A DNA stretch of 41,401 bases from Candidatus Kapaibacterium sp. (GCA_023259575.1 JALRHN010000001.1:1-41401), one strand, 5' to 3'. Shown: positions 9,136 to 18,011, counted from the first letter of the stretch. Numbers and translations are program-made. The notes: generated by a model from the sequence alone, not told the origin.

Positions 9136-10965
9136 ATGAGCAAAACCAAAGTACAATTTTCTGATATATTAGGTGTAAAACCGATTGTTACATCTGGTTC
9201 AATCGAGATAGAATTACAATCTAGAGGATATAAGGATTTCCCTGTAGAGATTTATAATTTGAAAAATCCAGTGATTGTAGAGCATATCTATAGAGATTTT
9301 CTCAATGCAGGTGCAACTCTCTTATTAACTAATACTTTTCACGCAAACAGAATTACTCTGGAACAAGCTGGCTTAAGTGATAAAGTATATGAAATCAATA
9401 GAAAAGCTGTGTGGATAGCCAGAACAGTAGCTCTGCAAAATGCTTATGTAGCTGGTGTGATTGGCCCTACGGGAAAATTTTTTGTCCCAATTGGTACTTT
9501 AACAGAAGATGAAGCATTACAAGTATTTATAGAACAAGCAGTTGCATTATTAGATGGTGGAGCAGAATTAATAATGCTCAAATCATTTATAGATATCATT
9601 GAATTAGAAATTGCTATTAAAGCCATTCGCTCTGTTCATAATGATATACCTATTATAGCATTAAAAACATTTCCCGAGGATGGTAGTGTTTTAGCTACTT
9701 CTTATCCATCTGATATTGCATATAGACTCGAAAAATATGGTGTTTTAGCTATCGGAAGTAGCGGAACAGTTGGGCCTCAAAGAATGTGCGATATCATAAG
9801 AGCACTTTCTGTTACTTCTATTCCTTTGTGTGCCTTACCAGAAATCGCTATTCCAACTCTAGTAGATGGTCGTGCTGTTTACAATGCAGAGGTTGCTTAT
9901 GTTGCCTCTGTTGCTGTTTCTTTGGTACAGGGCGGTGCATGTATTATCGGAGCCGATGGTGGTGCTTCTGTTCAACATATAAAAGCAATAGCAGACGCAG
10001 TACAAAATTGTATTCCTGGATCATCTAAATATATTCCCAAGCTGATAAAAGAAGTAAATACATTAGCTGTTGATTCAGATAAAGTTTCTTCATTTGCCGA
10101 AAAAATTGGAAAGAAGTTTTTAACTACTGTAGAAGTAGAAATACCACGAGGAATAGATATTTCCAATGTAATACAAGCTGCTTCCTATTTAAAAGAACAA
10201 GGTATAGATGCAATAAATGTTTTTGACGGTGCACGGGCAAGGGTAAGAATCAATCCTATAGCAGCCTCTTATATGATTTCATCTGCTACTGGAATGGAGT
10301 GTATTACTCATATTGCCTGTAGAGACAGAAATATGGTTGGTTTGCAATCAGATTTAATAGGAGCATATGCTTTAGGAGTAAAGAATATTTTAGCTGTTAC
10401 AGGAGATCCAACATCAATTGGTGATTATCCTTTTGCAACTTCAGTTTATGATGTTGATTCTATTGGATTAATAAGAGCTGTAAATAGAATGAATCATGGT
10501 ATGGATTTAATGGGCAATCCGCTGGGTAGATCTACACGATTCCTTATTACTTGTGCTGCCAATCCTGCGGCAGATGATATAGAAAGAGAAATCAAACGAT
10601 TAGAAAAAAAGGCTCAGGAAGGAGCTACCATGTATTTTACTCAGCCTGTTTTTGATATAAAAACATTAGAGTATTTTCTTGATGCTACAAAACATCTTTC
10701 TATGCAATGTATTCTTGGGATAATTCCATTAAGAAGCACTAAACATGCAGAATTCTTACACTATGAAGTGCCTGGAATGGTTGTTCCAGAGTGGGTGAGA
10801 AAAAAGCTAAAAGACGCCAATACTGAAAGTGGAATTGAAGGTATGAATATTGCGATAGAATTTTTAAAGCAAGCAAAACATCTTGTTCAAGGCGTATACA
10901 TTATGCCGCCTGCAAAAAAATATGATATGGCAATAAATATCTTGCATGCAGCTGATATTCTGTAA
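9136..10965 (+). CDS. Fused homocysteine S-methyltransferase-like / methylenetetrahydrofolate reductase
   Basis: A 609-residue two-domain protein of the YitJ type. Residues about 1-300 follow the homocysteine S-methyltransferase barrel ('LLLTNTFHANRITLEQAGL', 'GVIGPTGKF', 'GGAELIMLKSF'). Residues about 330-609 form a methylenetetrahydrofolate reductase, with the catalytic-type Glu in 'VEVEIPRG', 'AVTGDP' and 'FTQPVFD'. The reductase half looks intact. The N-terminal half is odd: where the family has a zinc Cys after 'GxN' there is 'GSSGTVGP' (Ser208-Ser209), and where it has 'GGCCGT' there is 'GADGGA' (residues 272-277), so all three zinc ligands appear lost. The opening 'DGAMGT'-like motif is also degenerate ('SGSIEI'). 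MTHFR activity is likely; homocysteine methylation is doubtful. Confidence 0.88.
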   Translation: MSKTKVQFSDILGVKPIVTSGSIEIELQSRGYKDFPVEIYNLKNPVIVEHIYRDFLNAGATLLLTNTFHANRITLEQAGLSDKVYEINRKAVWIARTVALQNAYVAGVIGPTGKFFVPIGTLTEDEALQVFIEQAVALLDGGAELIMLKSFIDIIELEIAIKAIRSVHNDIPIIALKTFPEDGSVLATSYPSDIAYRLEKYGVLAIGSSGTVGPQRMCDIIRALSVTSIPLCALPEIAIPTLVDGRAVYNAEVAYVASVAVSLVQGGACIIGADGGASVQHIKAIADAVQNCIPGSSKYIPKLIKEVNTLAVDSDKVSSFAEKIGKKFLTTVEVEIPRGIDISNVIQAASYLKEQGIDAINVFDGARARVRINPIAASYMISSATGMECITHIACRDRNMVGLQSDLIGAYALGVKNILAVTGDPTSIGDYPFATSVYDVDSIGLIRAVNRMNHGMDLMGNPLGRSTRFLITCAANPAADDIEREIKRLEKKAQEGATMYFTQPVFDIKTLEYFLDATKHLSMQCILGIIPLRSTKHAEFLHYEVPGMVVPEWVRKKLKDANTESGIEGMNIAIEFLKQAKHLVQGVYIMPPAKKYDMAINILHAADIL

Positions 10966-10985
10966 AGTATATATATAATAAAGAA

Positions 10986-11024
10986 AAAAGCCCTATTGGA
11001 AATATTGAGTCCAATAGGGCTTTT
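10986..11024. terminator. Bidirectional terminator between the MTHFR fusion and katG
   Basis: A 15-bp perfect stem (10986-11000 with 11010-11024), A-rich on the left and T-rich on the right, with core GCCCTATTGGA and a 9-base loop. It serves two convergent genes that stop at 10965 and 11040. Confidence 0.9.
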
Positions 11025-11039
11025 CTTATATACATCAGA

Positions 11040-13259
11040 TTATGCAAGATCAAAGCGATCTAGATTCATAACTTTATTCCATGCCGCAATAAAGTCATGA
11101 ATAAATTTATCTTGTCCATCTGCACAGGCATATACTTCGGCTAAAGCTCTTAACTCTGAATTAGATCCAAAGATTAAATCAACTCTTGTCCCTGTCCATT
11201 TTGCATGACCAGATTTACGATCTATCCCTTCAAATTCATCTTGATGATGAGATATTGATTGCCATTTAGTACCAATATCTAATAAATTTACAAAGAAATC
11301 ATTAGTAAGAACTTCTGGTTTATATGTAAATACTCCATGTTTTGAATGATTATAATTGGTATTTAATACTCTCATCCCACCAATCAAAACAGTTAATTCT
11401 GGCGCTGTTAAGGTTAACAATTGTGCTTTATCGATAAGCATTTCTTCCGCAGTAACAGTATAATGTGTTTTTACATAGTTTCTAAATCCATCAGCAGAAG
11501 GCTCTAATACTGCAAATGAATCTATATCTGTTTGTGATTGGCTAGCATCAGTTCTGCCTGGAGTAAAAGGTACTTCGATATTATGTCCAGCATTTTTTGC
11601 AGCAAGTTCTATTGCTGCGCAACCACCTAGAACGATAATATCTGCTATTGATACTTGCTTATTTCCAGATTGTGAAGAATTAAATGAATGTTGAATTGAT
11701 TCTAATATTGTGAGAACATGTGCTAATTGTGCTGGATTATTTACTTTCCAATCCTTCTGTGGTGCTAAACGAATACGCGCACCATTAGCTCCGCCTCTTT
11801 TATCAGAACCACGGAATGTTGATGCAGAAGCCCATGCAGTAGAAACAAGTTGAGAAATTGTTAAACCAGATGATAAAATTTGTGATTTTAATGATGTAAT
11901 ATCATGAGAATCAATTGTATCATGAGTTAAAGCTGGAATTGGATCTTGCCAAATTAATTCTTCTTGAGGAACTTCAGGACCATGATACCTTGCCTTTGGT
12001 CCCATATCTCTATGAGTTAGCTTAAACCAAGCTCTAGCAAAAGCATCTGCAAATTCTTGAGGATACTCAAGGAATCTACGTGATATTTTTTCATAAGCTG
12101 GGTCCATTCTTAATGCTAAGTCTGTTGTAAGCATTATCGGAGCATGTGATTTTGAAGAATTATGTGCATCAGGAACGGTATTAGCACCAGCACCATTTTT
12201 TGGTGTCCATTGATGAGCACCTGCAGGACTTTTTGTTAATTCCCATTCATAATTGAATAAATTTTCAAAATAATTATTACTCCATTGAGTAGGAGTTGTT
12301 GTCCAAGCACCTTCTAAACCACTTGTAATTGTATATTCACCATTACCGGTTCCAAAAGTATTTTTCCATCCTAATCCTTGTTCTTCGATAGTAGCACCTG
12401 CAGGTTCTGGGCCAACATATGAATTTGGGTCTGCTGCTCCATGAGTTTTTCCAAAAGTATGGCCACCGGCAATCAAAGCAACTGTTTCTTCATCATTCAT
12501 AGCCATTCTACCAAAGGTTTCGCGAATATCTTTAGCAGATGCAATTGGATCTGGATTTGCATTAGGACCTTCTGGATTCACATAAATCAAGCCCATTTGA
12601 ACTGCTGCCAAAGGATTTTCTAATTCTCGGTCACCAGAATAGCGTTTATCTTCTAACCATTTACCTTCGGAACCCCAATAGATATCTTCTTCTGGTTCCC
12701 ATATATCTTCACGTCCACCAGCAAAACCAAATGTTTTGAAATTCATAGATTCTAGAGCACAATTTCCAGCAAGAATCATTAAATCTGCCCATGATACTTT
12801 TCTGCCATATTTCTGTTTTATTGGCCATAATAATAAGCGTGCTTTATCAAGATTTGTATTATCAGGCCAGCTATTTAAAGGAGCAAATCTTTGGCTTCCT
12901 GATCCACCACCACCTCTTCCATCGGCTATTCGATAAGTACCAGCACTATGCCAAGCAAGGCGGATAAAAAATGGACCATAATGTCCATAATCTGCTGGCC
13001 ACCAATCTTGTGAATTAGTCATTACATCATAAATATCTTGCTTCAAAGTTGTTAAGTCAATGGAATTAAACTCTTTAACATAATTAAAGTCTTTCCCCAT
13101 AGGATTTGAAAGTTCTGAATGTTGTCTTAAGATGCTCAGGTTTAATTGATTAGGCCACCAGTCACGGTTTCTTGTGCCATTCCCAGCACTTTGTTTTAGC
13201 ATGCCACCGGTAAATGGACATTTGCCTTCGCTACTTGGATTGTGTATTGCGTCATTCAT
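11040..13259 (-). CDS. katG: Catalase-peroxidase KatG
   Basis: A haem enzyme that breaks down hydrogen peroxide and also acts as a peroxidase. The 739 residues cover both the active N-terminal and the degenerate C-terminal peroxidase domains. Distal pocket residues are Arg100, Trp103 and His104 in 'RLAWHSAGTYR'; the proximal haem ligand is His267 in 'LIAGGHTFGKTH'. Trp103, Tyr226 ('GLIYVNPEGP') and Met252 ('RMAM') are present, so the Met-Tyr-Trp adduct required for catalase activity can form. No signal peptide is seen, so it is cytoplasmic. It is transcribed alone from a short control region that holds a promoter candidate and an inverted repeat, and it ends at a bidirectional terminator. Confidence 0.98.
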   Translation of the reverse strand: MNDAIHNPSSEGKCPFTGGMLKQSAGNGTRNRDWWPNQLNLSILRQHSELSNPMGKDFNYVKEFNSIDLTTLKQDIYDVMTNSQDWWPADYGHYGPFFIRLAWHSAGTYRIADGRGGGGSGSQRFAPLNSWPDNTNLDKARLLLWPIKQKYGRKVSWADLMILAGNCALESMNFKTFGFAGGREDIWEPEEDIYWGSEGKWLEDKRYSGDRELENPLAAVQMGLIYVNPEGPNANPDPIASAKDIRETFGRMAMNDEETVALIAGGHTFGKTHGAADPNSYVGPEPAGATIEEQGLGWKNTFGTGNGEYTITSGLEGAWTTTPTQWSNNYFENLFNYEWELTKSPAGAHQWTPKNGAGANTVPDAHNSSKSHAPIMLTTDLALRMDPAYEKISRRFLEYPQEFADAFARAWFKLTHRDMGPKARYHGPEVPQEELIWQDPIPALTHDTIDSHDITSLKSQILSSGLTISQLVSTAWASASTFRGSDKRGGANGARIRLAPQKDWKVNNPAQLAHVLTILESIQHSFNSSQSGNKQVSIADIIVLGGCAAIELAAKNAGHNIEVPFTPGRTDASQSQTDIDSFAVLEPSADGFRNYVKTHYTVTAEEMLIDKAQLLTLTAPELTVLIGGMRVLNTNYNHSKHGVFTYKPEVLTNDFFVNLLDIGTKWQSISHHQDEFEGIDRKSGHAKWTGTRVDLIFGSNSELRALAEVYACADGQDKFIHDFIAAWNKVMNLDRFDLA

Positions 13260-13332
13260 GTGTGAATATTCCTAATTCATGAAATGATGAAAAATATATG
13301 TATGTAATTCTAATCGTTAATGTGTCTTATAA

Positions 13333-13351
13333 TTGCTTGTATCGTAAGCAA
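13333..13351. promoter_or_regulatory. Inverted repeat TTGCTT-N7-AAGCAA, candidate operator of katG
   Basis: A 19-base inverted repeat with 6-bp perfect arms. It overlaps the predicted katG -7 box and covers the expected transcription start, as a repressor site would. On its left it abuts TTATAAT, which equals one half of the PerR box consensus, but the second half does not match. On its right lies a tandem heptamer ATTCGAG-ATTCGAG (13353-13366). The regulator is not known. Confidence 0.4.
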
Positions 13352-13379
13352 AATTCGAGATTCGAGGGTAAATAATCAA
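13349..13379 (-). promoter_or_regulatory. Candidate katG promoter
   Basis: Read on the minus strand: TTG (13377-13379), a 20-base spacer, then GAATTTTG (13349-13356), 7 of 8 bases of TAnnTTTG and followed by C. Spacing fits the Bacteroidota -33/-7 layout. The katG ATG lies about 90 bases downstream. Confidence 0.4.
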
Positions 13380-13513
13380 GAAAGTTTAAACAAAAAAAAA
13401 TGATGTATGGTTTCTTAAATGTGCTAAATATTTATTGCTTTATAAAGGATGTTCATCATCCTGTATGAATTCATTAATTTGGTATGAACATATAATTTAT
13501 TTAAGGATTTATA

Positions 13514-15187
13514 ATGCAATTAGATCATCTTATAGAAAAGCATGCTAATACACTTAAGCAATCCGTAGAAGCCGTCCAATCCAGACAATTCTATGCACAT
13601 TGGCCAGAGCCTCCAAGTGGGAAAATTTATGGAGAAACAGCACAAGCCGATGGATTAGCTGCTTTTCAATCCTCATTACATTCTAGATTTGAATTACCTC
13701 ATCAAAATGGTTCTAGTGATTTTATAGGTGATGAGCAATCGCCATATGGTTTTCCTTTAGAAATCACATATCCTTCTTATGCTACAGACACATTAATAGA
13801 ACAAGCAGATAATGCTAAGCAAGAATGGAAGTCTTTTTCTACAGAATTACGTGCTGCAATTTTGATTGAATGTTTGGAAAGGGCTTCAAAGCATTTTTTT
13901 GAAATAGGTTTTGCAACAATGCACACAACAGGACAAGGTTTCATAATGGCTTTTCAGGCCTCTGGGCCTCATGCATTTGATAGGGCTTTGGAAGCAATTG
14001 CAACTGGCTATATGACAATTAATCAATTTTGTTCAGAAACAAGCTGGACAAAACCTATGGGTAAATTTGAAGTTACTCTTCAAAAGTCATTTCGAATTAT
14101 TCCTAAGGGCATAAATGTTACCATAGGTTGTTCTACTTTTCCTATATGGAATTCATTCCCTGGAATATTTGCATCATTAATAACTGGTAATACTTCTATT
14201 GCAAAAGCTCATCCAAGAGCTATTCTTCCTATTGCAATATGTATTAAATCTTTCCAAGATACTTTAGTGTCATTGGGATTAAATCCACATATCATTCAAT
14301 TGGCAGTTGATTCATTAGAAGAACCAATAACAATGCAATTAGCTAAAAATCATAAAGTTGCTTTAATTGATTATACAGGAAGTTCTCATTTTGGCTCTAT
14401 TTTAGAGCAAGAAATATCTGGTACACAAAAGAATATTTTTACCGAAAAAGCTGGTGTGAATTCTGTGCTTATAGCAGAAGCTAATTCTTTAGATGCTGTT
14501 TTAGATAATTTAGCTTTTAGTGTATCATTATATAGTGGACAAATGTGCACAGCGCCACAAAACTTTTATATTCCTAAACAGGGTGTAAAAGTAGGTGATT
14601 CTTTTATTTCTTATGATGAGGTAATGAAAGCTTTTGCTGAAAAAGTACAAGCACTTGTTCTGAATGAAAAGATGGGTCCTGGTACTTTAGGTGCTTTACA
14701 AAATCCTGCTGTATTAGAGAGAGTGAATGCAGTAAGAAAAACAGGGCTTCCAATTGTATTAGATTCTCATGAAGTAAAACATCAAGGTTTTGACAAAGCT
14801 ATGTCTGTTTCACCAATTATTTTATCTGCTACGATGTCTGATTCAGATATTTATGAGCAAGAGTGGTTTGGCCCTATATGTTTTATGATCAAAGTAGAAG
14901 ATATTCATCAAGGAATAGATCTTATCAGTTCTAGTATCAAAAAGCATGGTGCATTATCTACAGCTGTATATATAATAAATCATGAAGATTTATCCTATGC
15001 GGAAGAACAGATAACAATGGCGGGAGCGCCCTTAGCATGTAATTTAACTGGTCCTATTTGGGTAAATCAATCGGCAGCTTTTAGTGATTTTCATGGTACA
15101 GGAGCTAATCCTGCTGGTAATGCTTCATTTACAGACATTACATTTATAAGTTCAAGATATAATATCATTGGTATTAGAAAAGCATAA
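13514..15187 (+). CDS. PaaN-type aldehyde dehydrogenase (phenylacetate degradation protein PaaN family)
   Basis: A 557-residue NAD(P)-dependent aldehyde dehydrogenase. The N-terminal 'HWPEPPSGKIYGE' and the region 'ASGPHAFDRALEAIA' are characteristic of the PaaN family rather than of general aldehyde dehydrogenases. The nucleophile is Cys345 in 'YSGQMCTAPQN', with 'EKAGVNSV' upstream at the general-base position. In phenylacetate degraders the PaaN/PaaZ dehydrogenase handles a ring-cleavage semialdehyde, but no other paa gene is in this window, so the true substrate may differ. AAGGA lies 6 bases before the ATG. Divergent from katG; followed by a bidirectional terminator. Confidence 0.85.
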   Translation: MQLDHLIEKHANTLKQSVEAVQSRQFYAHWPEPPSGKIYGETAQADGLAAFQSSLHSRFELPHQNGSSDFIGDEQSPYGFPLEITYPSYATDTLIEQADNAKQEWKSFSTELRAAILIECLERASKHFFEIGFATMHTTGQGFIMAFQASGPHAFDRALEAIATGYMTINQFCSETSWTKPMGKFEVTLQKSFRIIPKGINVTIGCSTFPIWNSFPGIFASLITGNTSIAKAHPRAILPIAICIKSFQDTLVSLGLNPHIIQLAVDSLEEPITMQLAKNHKVALIDYTGSSHFGSILEQEISGTQKNIFTEKAGVNSVLIAEANSLDAVLDNLAFSVSLYSGQMCTAPQNFYIPKQGVKVGDSFISYDEVMKAFAEKVQALVLNEKMGPGTLGALQNPAVLERVNAVRKTGLPIVLDSHEVKHQGFDKAMSVSPIILSATMSDSDIYEQEWFGPICFMIKVEDIHQGIDLISSSIKKHGALSTAVYIINHEDLSYAEEQITMAGAPLACNLTGPIWVNQSAAFSDFHGTGANPAGNASFTDITFISSRYNIIGIRKA

Positions 15188-15219
15188 AAAAAAAGCCATC
15201 TGAAAAGATGGCTTTTTTT
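15188..15219. terminator. Bidirectional terminator between the PaaN-like and P5C dehydrogenase genes
   Basis: Stem with core AGCCATCT/AGATGGCT and loop GAAA, extended by an A tract on the left pairing with a T tract on the right (14 bp in total). It serves convergent genes stopping at 15187 and 15226. Confidence 0.9.
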
Positions 15220-15225
15220 ATTTTT

Positions 15226-16770
15226 TTACTTCTTTTCACTTATTGTTTTTGCCTGCATAAACAATAGCATATAATCTCTACCACCAGCTTTAGAATCTGT
15301 GCCACTCATATTAAAACCTCCAAAAGGATGAGCGCCTACTAATGCGCCTGTACATTTGCGGTTTAAGTATAAATTGCCACAATGAAATTCTTGTTCAGCT
15401 TTGGCTAATTTCTTTTTATTGCTTGTATATACAGCACCTGTTAATCCAAACATGGTATTATTCGCAATTTCTAAAGAATGTTCAAAGTTTTTAGATTTGA
15501 TAACAGCTAAAACTGGTCCAAAAATCTCTTCTTGAGAAATCCTAGCCATTGGATCGATGTCGGTAAAAACTGTTGGTTTTATAAAATAACCATTCATTCC
15601 TTTCATTTTTTCTCCTCCTGTGAGAAGATTGCCTTCTTTTTTACCAATTTCTATATACTGTAAAATTGATTTTTCGGCTTTGGCAGAAACTACAGGGCCC
15701 ATAAAATGATTATCTGCTGGATTGCCTTGAACTAAAGCCTCTACAGCTGGTTTTAATTTAGCTACAAATTCCTTGTACACTTTAGTATCTACAATTACTC
15801 TAGAGCAAGCAGAGCATTTTTGACCTTGAAATCCAAATGCTGCAGCTACTGTCCCTTTAACTGCATCATCAATGTCTGCTTCGGAATCGATAATCATACT
15901 ATCTTTTCCACCCATTTCTGCGATTACTCTTTTAATCCAGATTTGTCCAGGACTTGTTTTTGCAGCTAATTCATTTATTCTTAAACCTACTTCCATAGAA
16001 CCAGTAAAAGAGATAAAACGAGTTTTTGGATGTTCAACTAAATAATCTCCAGCTTCTGCTCCAGAAGCAACTACATAATTGAGAACACCTTTTGGCAAAC
16101 CAAGATTATTCATGATATCAGCAAATAACCATCCCATCATAGGAGAATCAGATGATGGTTTTAATACAATTGTATTGCCAGCTGCAATTGCTGCACAAGC
16201 AGTTCCAATTAATATCGCAAAAGGAAAATTCCAAGGTGGAATAATTACTCCAACTCCTAATGGAATATAAATCATCTTATTTTTTTCACCTTTTACAGGT
16301 GTAATGGGTTGTTTTTCTGAATATCTTAATACTTCTCTGCCATAAAATTCTAAAAAGTCTATGGCTTCGCATGTATCTGCATCAGCTTCAAGGAAATTCT
16401 TACCAACTTCAGAAATCATCCATGCATTGATTTCTAAGCGACGTTTACGAATAATATTTGCAGCTTTAAATAAAAACTCTGCACGTTTTTTTACGGGAAC
16501 AAATTTCCATGTTTCAAATGCCTTTTGAGCTGCTTGCATAGCTGCTTCAGCATCATCTTTTCCAGATTTCTGAAAAATCCCGATCGTTTCATCAATGTTT
16601 GCAGGATTGAGAGAAATGGTTTTAGCTGAAGTTTTTACAGCTTTTCCATTAATAAAGTTTGGATATTCCTTGCCAAAATTTGCTCTAACAGAAAGTAGCG
16701 CTTTTTTTTGTTTTTTTTCAATAATTGGATCGGTGAAATCTAGAAAGACTTCGTTCTTAAACTCTTTCAT
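15226..16770 (-). CDS. 1-pyrroline-5-carboxylate (glutamate semialdehyde) dehydrogenase
   Basis: This enzyme oxidises glutamate-gamma-semialdehyde to glutamate in proline and arginine breakdown, using NAD+. The 514 residues match the single-domain RocA/PruA type. Landmarks: 'YPNFINGKAVKT' near the N terminus, 'IPPWNFPFAI', 'GNTIVLKPSSDSP', 'FTGSMEVGLRI', the general-base Glu in 'AEMGGKDSMI', catalytic Cys319 in 'GQKCSACSR', and 'EEIFGPVLAV'. The C-terminal 'GAHPFGGFNMSGTDSK' is typical of P5C dehydrogenases. The partner proline dehydrogenase is not in the window. A small membrane protein gene lies 35 bases upstream on the same strand and may share its transcript. Confidence 0.93.
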   Translation of the reverse strand: MKEFKNEVFLDFTDPIIEKKQKKALLSVRANFGKEYPNFINGKAVKTSAKTISLNPANIDETIGIFQKSGKDDAEAAMQAAQKAFETWKFVPVKKRAEFLFKAANIIRKRRLEINAWMISEVGKNFLEADADTCEAIDFLEFYGREVLRYSEKQPITPVKGEKNKMIYIPLGVGVIIPPWNFPFAILIGTACAAIAAGNTIVLKPSSDSPMMGWLFADIMNNLGLPKGVLNYVVASGAEAGDYLVEHPKTRFISFTGSMEVGLRINELAAKTSPGQIWIKRVIAEMGGKDSMIIDSEADIDDAVKGTVAAAFGFQGQKCSACSRVIVDTKVYKEFVAKLKPAVEALVQGNPADNHFMGPVVSAKAEKSILQYIEIGKKEGNLLTGGEKMKGMNGYFIKPTVFTDIDPMARISQEEIFGPVLAVIKSKNFEHSLEIANNTMFGLTGAVYTSNKKKLAKAEQEFHCGNLYLNRKCTGALVGAHPFGGFNMSGTDSKAGGRDYMLLFMQAKTISEKK

Positions 16771-16805
16771 ATCAATAACTTATATATAATGTAAAAAAGG
16801 GGATT

Positions 16806-17264
16806 CTAACTGTTTTGATTGAAAATCAATATATATTGTCTAGTAATTAATACACATGCAAACAATAAAAATATCCAAGTAATAAACCATGAAATATGTT
16901 TACCATGGGTATTTTTTTTAAACCATAACACTTCAAATTTTTGAATTTCTTCGGGTATATCGGATGACTGGATGTCTATGATATTTTTATGTAAAGTCAT
17001 TGCTTTTTGTGACAGAACAGTAATCCTGTCTAATTGTCTTTTATAATCAAGTCCCCACAAAGTAAGAAGTAAAACATAAATCTGATATTGCTGAAGTTTG
17101 AACAATTCATGAGTTTTTTGATGTATTATTGATTCGGGTAAATACAATAAAAACCAAGAGCATCCAGCAATTGCAAATAATACTGATGTTATCCGCTTTA
17201 GAAGATATCGTTCTTTATGATATAATGCTTCTATGGATGGAGATTCAAGAATCTGATATTTCAT
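16806..17264 (-). CDS. Small membrane protein of unknown function
   Basis: I do not recognise this gene. I take the ATG at 17264 (152 residues, starting MKYQILESP). A TTG at 17291 would add nine residues but falls inside a 16-base inverted repeat and upstream of a possible -7 box. There are two clear hydrophobic segments, about residues 25-43 ('SVLFAIAGCSWFLLYL') and 120-145 ('WFITWIFLLFACVLI'), with a shorter one ('IYVLLLTLWGL') between. The stretch around residues 72-105 is charged and could be helical. Position just before the P5C dehydrogenase gene suggests cotranscription, but no function follows from that. Confidence 0.6.
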   Translation of the reverse strand: MKYQILESPSIEALYHKERYLLKRITSVLFAIAGCSWFLLYLPESIIHQKTHELFKLQQYQIYVLLLTLWGLDYKRQLDRITVLSQKAMTLHKNIIDIQSSDIPEEIQKFEVLWFKKNTHGKHISWFITWIFLLFACVLITRQYILIFNQNS

Positions 17265-17279
17265 AGTGAGTCTGCTGTG

Positions 17280-17298
17280 TAAAAATAGCAAGCTATTT
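17280..17298 (-). promoter_or_regulatory. Possible promoter/operator of the small membrane protein gene
   Basis: Minus strand reads TATTTTTA (17280-17287), 7 of 8 bases of TAnnTTTG, followed by CAC as in the better boxes at 5015 and 17408. It overlaps the inverted repeat AAATAGC-AA-GCTATTT (17283-17298). Confidence 0.25.
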
Positions 17299-17407
17299 CT
17301 GCTTGAATTATTGTAAAAATAGGGACTTATTATCTGATTAGTATATACTTTATTCTTTTTTCTCTATGTTTTATCTATAACTATGATTATCTACGCAATG
17401 TTTCAGG

Positions 17408-17415
17408 TATTTTTG
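17408..17415 (+). promoter_or_regulatory. Candidate Bacteroidota-type -7 box for the gamma-carbonic anhydrase-like gene
   Basis: TATTTTTG, an exact TAnnTTTG, in the context GGTATTTTTGCAC, 32 bases before the ATG at 17448. The -33 region (TGATTA near 17384-17389) is poor. Confidence 0.45.
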
Positions 17416-17447
17416 CACATAACTCTTTTACTTTCTATATCAGCACA

Positions 17448-18002
17448 ATGCAAACATTTCATCTAGGATCTTCAGCAGCAACAATTTTGCCCTATAAAAA
17501 TATATATCCAACAATTGATTCTTCAGTATTGATATGTGATGGAGCAAGAATCATAGGAGATATTGTCATACAAGAGAATTCCTCTATTTGGTATAATGCA
17601 ATAATAAGAGGTGATGTATATCCAATCAGGATTGGCAAAAGAACAAATATTCAAGATGGTTCAATTTTACATGTTACAACAGATACATATGCATTAACGA
17701 TTGGAGATGATGTTACAATTGGACATGGGGCAATAGTTCATGGAGCCACCATTGGAAATAGATGTTTGATAGGAATGGGAGCTATTATATTAGATGGATC
17801 AGTCATTGAAGATGATACAATTATAGCAGCTGGAACTGTTATTAAGCCAGGAATGCATATACCTAGCGGTATTATGTGTGCAGGAATTCCAGGAAAAAAA
17901 ATGCGAGATATTACCGATAAAGAAAGACAAGGCTTTATAGAGCAAGCAGCTCATTATATGGAAGTGGCAAAGGAATATAAACAAGTATATGGACAAATAT
18001 AG
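17448..18002 (+). CDS. Gamma-carbonic anhydrase family hexapeptide-repeat protein
   Basis: A 184-residue left-handed beta-helix protein built from hexapeptide repeats ('ARIIGDIVIQ', 'TNIQDGSILH', 'VTIGHGAIVH', 'ATIGNRCLIG'), followed by a C-terminal helix. The three zinc histidines expected in the gamma-class are His75, His93 and His98. 'IWYNAIIRGD' and 'NIQDGSILHV' are the typical signature of the YrdA/PaaY/CaiE group. Many members of this group are not active as carbonic anhydrases and PaaY is a CoA-thioesterase, so the reaction is uncertain. Transcribed alone; its terminator lies inside the end of the convergent trpS gene. Confidence 0.9.
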   Translation: MQTFHLGSSAATILPYKNIYPTIDSSVLICDGARIIGDIVIQENSSIWYNAIIRGDVYPIRIGKRTNIQDGSILHVTTDTYALTIGDDVTIGHGAIVHGATIGNRCLIGMGAIILDGSVIEDDTIIAAGTVIKPGMHIPSGIMCAGIPGKKMRDITDKERQGFIEQAAHYMEVAKEYKQVYGQI

Positions 18003-18011
18003 TATGTATAA

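Noticed and set aside
11040..15187. katG-PaaN pair as a horizontally acquired island
   Set aside because: Base composition looks like the neighbours, promoters and terminators are of the local type, and no mobile element or tRNA flanks the pair.
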